The translations under genes were made by a program, and so were the position numbers. This document shows, piece after piece, positions 59,673-64,000 of a stretch of 64,000 bases of DNA. Below the pieces are notes generated by a model. The model did no database searches. It had not been told where the DNA came from and was given only the letters and a program-made list of their open reading frames with translations. The stretch is taken from positions 248,001 through 312,000 of the forward strand of contig CAVSKZ010000002.1 of assembly GCA_963728835.1 (NCBI GenBank), given 5' to 3'. Source of the DNA: VRUE01 sp963728835. GTDB taxonomy: Bacteria; Actinomycetota; Thermoleophilia; Solirubrobacterales; 70-9. Numbering within the stretch: the stretch's first letter is position 1; each line of letters starts with the position of its first letter.

Positions 59673-59704
59673 GACCCCGCCGGGACGGGGACTACGATGC
59701 GCCG

Positions 59705-61312
59705 GTGCGCTACCCGGTCGAGGACTTCACCGCTGAGGAGCGGGCGCTGCTCGCCCCTCACTTCACCAACCTGGACCGGCCCGTGTTCGCGCTGGTCAAC
59801 CTTCCGGAGACCGTGAAGGGGGCGCTTTTTGCCCGCTATTCGCGATATTCGGGGACGGTGCGGCGGCTCTATCTGGAGGAGTTCGCGGAGGACGCGGTGG
59901 ATGGGACGCGACCCTTCGACGGGGCCGAGGGGGAGCGCGCGGCGGGGCTCTACGAGCGCGTCTTCGTCGGCTATGGCGACGACTCGATCGCCCAGGTGGG
60001 GGGCGCCCACGTCGCCTGCGAGTTCGTCTCCAACATCCTCACCAAGCAGCTGCAGCGCGGTCGCCTCGCCGCCTACCTGGAGCAGTCGACCCGCTACATC
60101 CCCTACGACGTTCCCCTCCCCGAAGGCGGCTACCGCTACTACCGCGGCGATGACCTCGGGCCCGAGTTCGCCGGCGCGATGGACGAGCTCTTCGCGATCT
60201 ACTCGCGCTCGCTGGCGCGGGTCGAGGGATGGGCGGGCGAGCGCTGGCCGCGTGGCGAGGGCGAACCCGAGGGCCCCTGGCAGCGCTCGATCCGGGCCAA
60301 GGCACTCGACCTCCTGCGCGGCCTGCTCCCCGCGGCCACCCTCAGCCATGTCGGCATCTACGCCTCGGGCCAGGCCTACGAGCAGCTGATCTTGAGGCTG
60401 ATGGCCTCGCCGCTGCCCGAGGCGCGCGAGTACGGCGGCATGATCCTGGAGGAGCTGAAGCAGGTGATGCCGAGCTTCGTATCCCGGGTCGAGCGCCCCG
60501 ACCGCGGCGGCGAGTGGATCGACTACCTGCAGCAGCGCCGCGAGCGCAGCGAGCGGTGGGTCTCGCGACTCGGCCTCGACCGGCGCGACGCCGGCGGGGC
60601 GACGCCCTCGGTCGAGCTGGTCCACGTCGACGGCACGGAAGAGGACCTTCTCGCCTCCTGCCTCTTCGAGTCGGCCGCGGTGCCCGAGACCGAGATCCTC
60701 GCCCGCATCGACGTGCTGGACCGCGGCGAGCGGGCCGAGCTGCTGGGCGCGATGGTGGGAGAGCGCGGCAACCGCCGCCACCGCCCCGGCCGCGGCTTCG
60801 AGGCGCTGCGCTACCGCTTCGAGATCGTCTCCGACTACGGCGCCTTCCGCGACCTGCAGCGCCACCGCATGCTGACCTGCCAGTGGCAGCGGCTGGGACC
60901 GGACCTGGGTGCCGGAGTGCCCGAGGAGGTGCGCGAAGCGGGCGCCGGAGACGAGTTCGAGCGGGCGCTGGAGATCTCGCGCAACGAGTACGAGCGCCTC
61001 CTCGCCGCCGGCATGCCCGAGCAGGCGCCCTATGCGCTCAGCCTCGCCTACCGGATCCGCTACACGCTCGACCTCAACGCGCGCGAGGCGATGCACCTGA
61101 TCGAGCTGCGCTCAGGCCGCGAGGGCCACCCCACCTACCGCGCCGTTGCCCAGGCGATGCACGAGCGGATCGCCGCCATACATCCAGGCGTCGCAGGGGC
61201 GATGAGCTTCGTCGACACCTCTCAAGAGCCGCGGCTGGAGCGAATCCTCAGCGAGATCCGGACCCATCGGAAGCGAGATGCGACGAGCCGGTCGGGGCAG
61301 GCCTCCACTTAA
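59705..61312 (+). CDS. thyX: Two-domain ThyX-like protein
   Basis: 535 residues from GTG 59705; single ThyX chains are about 220-250. N-terminal half: GYGDDSIAQVGGAHVACEF and LEQSTRYIPYD; where RHR is expected it has QRGRLAAYLEQSTRY (R118-G119-R120). C-terminal half: LQRHRMLTCQWQR (R386-H387-R388) and a late REAMHLIELRSGREGHP, the nucleotide and substrate parts. Flavin-dependent thymidylate synthase (dUMP to dTMP) is inferred from the second half; the first may be structural. The last codons lie in a palindrome arm. Confidence 0.75.
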   Translation: MRYPVEDFTAEERALLAPHFTNLDRPVFALVNLPETVKGALFARYSRYSGTVRRLYLEEFAEDAVDGTRPFDGAEGERAAGLYERVFVGYGDDSIAQVGGAHVACEFVSNILTKQLQRGRLAAYLEQSTRYIPYDVPLPEGGYRYYRGDDLGPEFAGAMDELFAIYSRSLARVEGWAGERWPRGEGEPEGPWQRSIRAKALDLLRGLLPAATLSHVGIYASGQAYEQLILRLMASPLPEAREYGGMILEELKQVMPSFVSRVERPDRGGEWIDYLQQRRERSERWVSRLGLDRRDAGGATPSVELVHVDGTEEDLLASCLFESAAVPETEILARIDVLDRGERAELLGAMVGERGNRRHRPGRGFEALRYRFEIVSDYGAFRDLQRHRMLTCQWQRLGPDLGAGVPEEVREAGAGDEFERALEISRNEYERLLAAGMPEQAPYALSLAYRIRYTLDLNAREAMHLIELRSGREGHPTYRAVAQAMHERIAAIHPGVAGAMSFVDTSQEPRLERILSEIRTHRKRDATSRSGQAST

Positions 61313-61397
61313 CTTTTTTGAGAAGCGGTCAGAGCCGTTCGAGGTCGGGAGCGGCAAAAAAGTGCAAGACGTTCCGACCTGCCCCGACCGGCTCGTC
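61282..61397. repeat. Palindrome overlapping the end of the ThyX-like gene
   Basis: Perfect 20-bp arms (61282-61301, 61378-61397). Inside, CACTT plus a T-run pairs with an A-run plus AGTG. The left arm codes for the last residues (SRSGQ) of the ThyX-like protein. Confidence 0.88.
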
Positions 61398-61418
61398 CCA
61401 ATCGGGATCCTCGATTCT

Positions 61419-62360
61419 CTAGCTGGACTGTCCCTTTTCGGGCGGGGCTCCCAAGTCTGCGGCTGAAGACGGGGGGTCATCTTTATCTTCGTCTTCGGCT
61501 TGGGAGAGCTCGGAGGCTGCTTTTTCACCGGGAGTGGGCCAGGGGATCGCTTCGCCGGCGGCCCAGGCCGGCGGTCTGCCTCCGGGAACCCAGCCGGCTG
61601 CCAGGAAGGCGAAGTAGAGGAACCAGAGCAGGGTGAACTGGATCAGCAGCAGCAGGGCGGCGATGCCGAGCGCCATCCCGAGCGAGCCCCAGAAGCGGGT
61701 CAGCAGGCCGGTTCGCATCGCCCAAAGGCAGCTGTAGGCGAGGGCGAAGGCTAGCCCGAGCCGGCCGCCGAGGCTGAGGCCGGTGGCGAGGCCGCGAACC
61801 CCGGCGTCGGCGACCGCGTTGGTGGCGGCGTCGTCTTCGACCTTTTCCGACGCGCACTCGCCGACGGCGGCGCGGCCGCCGCCGAAGTCCTCGCGGAACT
61901 GGGGCTTGTCGTCGCCGCGGTCCGAGACGCATTCCCGGGTCGCCTCCCTGACGCCGAGGTCGGCGCTCGCCTTGCCGTCGGCGAAGTCGCTGGCCGCCTC
62001 GTTGGTCGCGATCGCGTTGCACAGCGCTCCCCCGGCGAGGAAGAGCGGCGCCGCGACGACGAGGCCGATCAGCTGCGGGCGCACCCGCTCGCTGCGGGCC
62101 TGGGTCGCACGGAACAGGAACACCAAGGGAAGCACGAGCAGGGCGAGCCCAGCCGCTTGGAGGATGCTGGAGAAGACGATGTCGGAGCGGTGGGCGTCGG
62201 CCGCGCGCAGGATCTCGGCTTCGCCGTCGCCGCTGACCGAGCTGACCACGATCGTGGACGCGATCAGCATCGCCAGCGCAGCGAAGGTCGCCAGGGCGAC
62301 GGGCATCGCCCAGCGCTGCTCGCGCTCCAGGATGGCCTCCCTCCCCGGCTGCACGTCCAC
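61419..62360 (-). CDS. Hypothetical membrane protein
   Basis: 313 residues from GTG 62360. Helices at about 20-42, 64-83, 93-112, 190-212 and 225-265. A soluble acidic loop (about 120-185) includes two cysteines (TRECVSD and GECASEK) that might pair outside the membrane. The C-terminus is acidic and Pro/Glu-rich. No family recognised. Follows the CBS gene without a gap. Confidence 0.6.
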   Translation of the reverse strand: MDVQPGREAILEREQRWAMPVALATFAALAMLIASTIVVSSVSGDGEAEILRAADAHRSDIVFSSILQAAGLALLVLPLVFLFRATQARSERVRPQLIGLVVAAPLFLAGGALCNAIATNEAASDFADGKASADLGVREATRECVSDRGDDKPQFREDFGGGRAAVGECASEKVEDDAATNAVADAGVRGLATGLSLGGRLGLAFALAYSCLWAMRTGLLTRFWGSLGMALGIAALLLLIQFTLLWFLYFAFLAAGWVPGGRPPAWAAGEAIPWPTPGEKAASELSQAEDEDKDDPPSSAADLGAPPEKGQSS

Positions 62361-62807
62361 TCAGCCGCGCTCGCGGAAGTAGAACTGCGGGAGGGCGCCT
62401 TCGATGACCTCCGCGGTCATCTTCTGCGCGATCTCGAGGTTTCCGGTGCGCACGGCAATGTCGTCGAGCGTGACGATGCCGGCGAGCCTATCCGCATCGA
62501 CGACCGGAAGGCGACGCACCCGGTGGCGGACCATCAGCGCTGCCGCCTCCTCGAGCTCCATCGCGGGATCGCCGCAGACCAGCGGCCGGGAGGCATGGTC
62601 GCCCACGGGCTCGGCACCGTCCACCCCCTCGGCGAAGACCCGCACGGCCAGGTCGCGGTCGGTGACCATCGCCACCGGAGAGCCGGCGGGGTCCACCAGG
62701 ACCACCGAGCCGACCCGGTGCTCGCGCATCTGCCGGGCGACCGAGACCGCGCTCGAATCAGGCGAGGCGGTGACGACGCCGGGGGTCATGATCTCGCTCA
62801 GCTGCAC
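62361..62807 (-). CDS. Tandem CBS-domain protein
   Basis: 148 residues, two CBS repeats: SEIMTPGVVTASPDSSAVSV with MVTDRDLAVRV, and a second with VRRLPVVDADRLAGIVTLDDI. Such stand-alone CBS proteins bind adenosyl ligands and report energy state. Its partner is not obvious; the membrane protein after it may be. Confidence 0.88.
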   Translation of the reverse strand: MQLSEIMTPGVVTASPDSSAVSVARQMREHRVGSVVLVDPAGSPVAMVTDRDLAVRVFAEGVDGAEPVGDHASRPLVCGDPAMELEEAAALMVRHRVRRLPVVDADRLAGIVTLDDIAVRTGNLEIAQKMTAEVIEGALPQFYFRERG

Positions 62808-62827
62808 TGCGCCGTACGCTACCGGCG

Positions 62828-63478
62828 ATGAGTGCAGAGCGAGCGACTACAGACGGGCGGCGGCGCACCCCCGTGGTTCCCCTCGAGGCGGGCGCCGGGC
62901 CGGAGAACCCGCCCTGCCCGGCCTGCGGCGAGCCGCTTTTCGGCTGGATCGACGCGCGGCCCGGGCTGGCGGGCCCGGTGAGCCGCTGCGAGAGCTGCGG
63001 CCTCGGCGTGGTGGGCCCTGCCGGCGGCGTCGAGGAGGCGCTGCAGGCACTCGACCACGTGCGCGACGGAGGGACGATCCGGATCGCCAGCCGGGCGAGC
63101 TTCTCGGCCTGGATCGGCGCTGCCGGCTGGGCCGGACTGGATCCAGGCAGTCGCTACCTGTTCACGCCGGAGTCGGTGCGCAGGCTGATCGCCAACCGCG
63201 ACCAGGTCGTCTCCAGGCCCCGCTGGTCGGCCGGGCCCGGCATCGCGACGATGTGGCAGACGGTCCTCAACGGCTTCACCTTCGGCCGCAACCTTGCCCT
63301 GGCCCGCCTCGGACGCGCCGAAGCAGTCCACGCCGAGCGCCCCTGGCAGCGCCACCTGGACACCCTGATCACCATCGTCGTAGCCATCCCGGCGTTGATA
63401 GTCGCCATCCCCCTGGAGCTAACGGCCGCAGCCACGAGGCGCGGCAGCACGATCTCGCTGCACCTAGAACTGCTCTAG
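62828..63478 (+). CDS. Zinc-ribbon protein with membrane C-terminus (unknown function)
   Basis: 216 residues. Cysteine pairs PCPACGEPLFGW and RCESCGLGV form a zinc-ribbon-like head as in the N-terminus of some SAM-methyltransferases; the rest has no clear SAM motif. A hydrophobic stretch near residues 180-200 (TIVVAIPALIVAIPLELTAA) is a probable helix. Divergent from the CBS gene. Function not assigned. Confidence 0.55.
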   Translation: MSAERATTDGRRRTPVVPLEAGAGPENPPCPACGEPLFGWIDARPGLAGPVSRCESCGLGVVGPAGGVEEALQALDHVRDGGTIRIASRASFSAWIGAAGWAGLDPGSRYLFTPESVRRLIANRDQVVSRPRWSAGPGIATMWQTVLNGFTFGRNLALARLGRAEAVHAERPWQRHLDTLITIVVAIPALIVAIPLELTAAATRRGSTISLHLELL

Positions 63479-63574
63479 ACCGGGGAAGGGGTGACCCTCG
63501 AGCGGGCGGATACTCAAATTGCCGGTCTCATTAGACCGGCAATTGTCCGAGCGAGGGTCACCCCTCCCCCGGTC
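63478..63574. terminator. Nested palindrome between convergent genes
   Basis: Outer 23-nt arms (63478-63500, 63552-63574; one mismatch) and an inner hairpin AATTGCCGGTCT (63517-63528) with AGACCGGCAATT (63533-63544), loop CATT. Position suits a bidirectional terminator, but there is no T-run and the form matches the palindrome population. Confidence 0.7.
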
Positions 63575-63576
63575 TC

Positions 63577-63846
63577 TTAAGAGAGTCCCTCCCGGGCCTC
63601 GCGAACCAAGGTGACCGACTCGGGGAAAAGGACGCGGATCGCATCGCGGACCTGCATCGCCTGCTCGTCGGGGCCGCCGCTGAGCTCGAGCCTTCCGATC
63701 GAGGCAACCGTCATCTCGACCGCGAGCTTGATCGCGTTGTCGGCCCAGGCGACGCGCTGGGAGGACTGCATCTGCTCGGAGAGCTCCTCCATGCGGGCGC
63801 GAAACTCGTCCGGGTCGCCGAAGAGATTGAAGGGGCTGCCCTCCAC
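63577..63846 (-). CDS. Small hypothetical protein
   Basis: 89 residues. Predicted as mostly helical (FRARMEELSEQMQSSQRVAWADNAIKLAVE in pieces: MEELSEQMQSSQ, ADNAIKLAVE), then a strand with GRLELSGG. No known domain. It ends 3 bp from the nested palindrome. Coding is likely from composition but not proven. Confidence 0.5.
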   Translation of the reverse strand: MEGSPFNLFGDPDEFRARMEELSEQMQSSQRVAWADNAIKLAVEMTVASIGRLELSGGPDEQAMQVRDAIRVLFPESVTLVREAREGLS

Positions 63847-63936
63847 CCGTCACATGAAAGCAGAGACCCAGAGGCGGCACGGTCCGGTCGCGTTGTGCGC
63901 GCCACGCGCGCGCTCGCCCGCCCTAGCGTCAGCGCC

Positions 63937-64000
63937 ATGCAGGGCGGGAGGGGGACAGAGAGGGGATCGGCGAGCGTCGAGCAGGCCGGCCTGGTGGCGC
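63937..64000 (+). CDS. Start of a TadE/pilin-like gene (partial)
   Basis: From ATG 63937 the frame reads to the window edge: a basic/gly-rich stretch, RGSASVEQAGLVA. The SxSVE followed by a hydrophobic run resembles the TadE/prepilin N-terminus, with the conserved glutamate at position +5. Only 21 codons are visible, so this is a pointer only. Confidence 0.4.
   Translation, partial: MQGGRGTERGSASVEQAGLVA

Noticed and set aside
1..64000. CRISPR array, prophage, insertion sequence with transposase, rRNA or tRNA genes
   Set aside because: No regular spaced direct repeats, no transposase, integrase or phage proteins among the frames, and no RNA gene signature seen. Elements found are inverted, not array-like.

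Overview
The window is about 70 percent GC, with dense genes, many ATGA/GTGA stop-start overlaps, mycolata-like haem-uptake (HtaA) proteins, a 14-subunit complex I operon, PucR- and TetR-type regulators and two-domain ThyX. This suggests an actinobacterium, most plausibly the Thermoleophilia/Solirubrobacterales group. The taxonomic call is an inference from gene content and composition only.

Layout. 1-5647 (+): haem/iron uptake operon: end of a FecCD permease, its ATPase, a DtxR/IdeR-like operator, two secreted HtaA-domain proteins, a secreted PKD protein, an ExbB/TolQ-type channel and a DUF2149 partner. 5860-10526 (-): assimilatory sulfate reduction (cysC, sat, cysH, ferredoxin-sulfite reductase, rhodanese). 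10681-12560: dodecin, a small protein, a VapBC-like pair and a TetR regulator. 12728-16111: a tandem double-TetR gene (frameshifted) and a secreted RTX-type protein. 16148-30608: polyamine/amine use: two aldehyde dehydrogenases, alanine dehydrogenase, PucR regulator, class III aminotransferase, Pot-type ABC transporter, a glutamylputrescine-oxidase-like flavoprotein, an enolase-superfamily protein and a ferritin. 30605-39874: two S51 peptidases, TetR, ECF sigma factor, lipoprotein, two SGNH proteins (one fused to an acyltransferase), SpoIID protein and small membrane proteins. 40034-55126 (+): nuoA-N, interrupted only by one opposite-strand DUF4242 gene. 55263-63846: acyl-CoA synthetase, AEC transporter, nitrilase, VOC protein, two-domain ThyX, CBS protein and hypotheticals. 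A pilus-like gene runs off the right edge.

The most striking signal is not a gene. About 20 long inverted repeats (arms 9-26 bp, many perfect) sit between genes and also in frame inside genes: four in nuoG, one in nuoJ, one in the second HtaA gene and two in the PKD gene. Several between genes belong to interspersed families. Family A (three copies) has a conserved apical motif built around GCTAAAGC, nested in stems that change by compensatory substitutions, and always follows a stop codon in sense orientation. Family B (three copies) has a shared 38-nt core inside arms that are different in each copy but self-complementary. Family C (two copies, about 320 bp) closes an 18-19 bp stem around three internal hairpins. 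This looks like an undescribed set of structured, possibly mobile, palindromic elements.

Five apparent single-gene frameshifts (double TetR, PotD-like, flavoprotein twice, nuoK) interrupt otherwise well-conserved proteins. Since nuoK is part of an otherwise intact operon, sequence error is a serious alternative to gene decay. I could not run searches, folding or alignment; all family names rest on motifs I can read in the translations.
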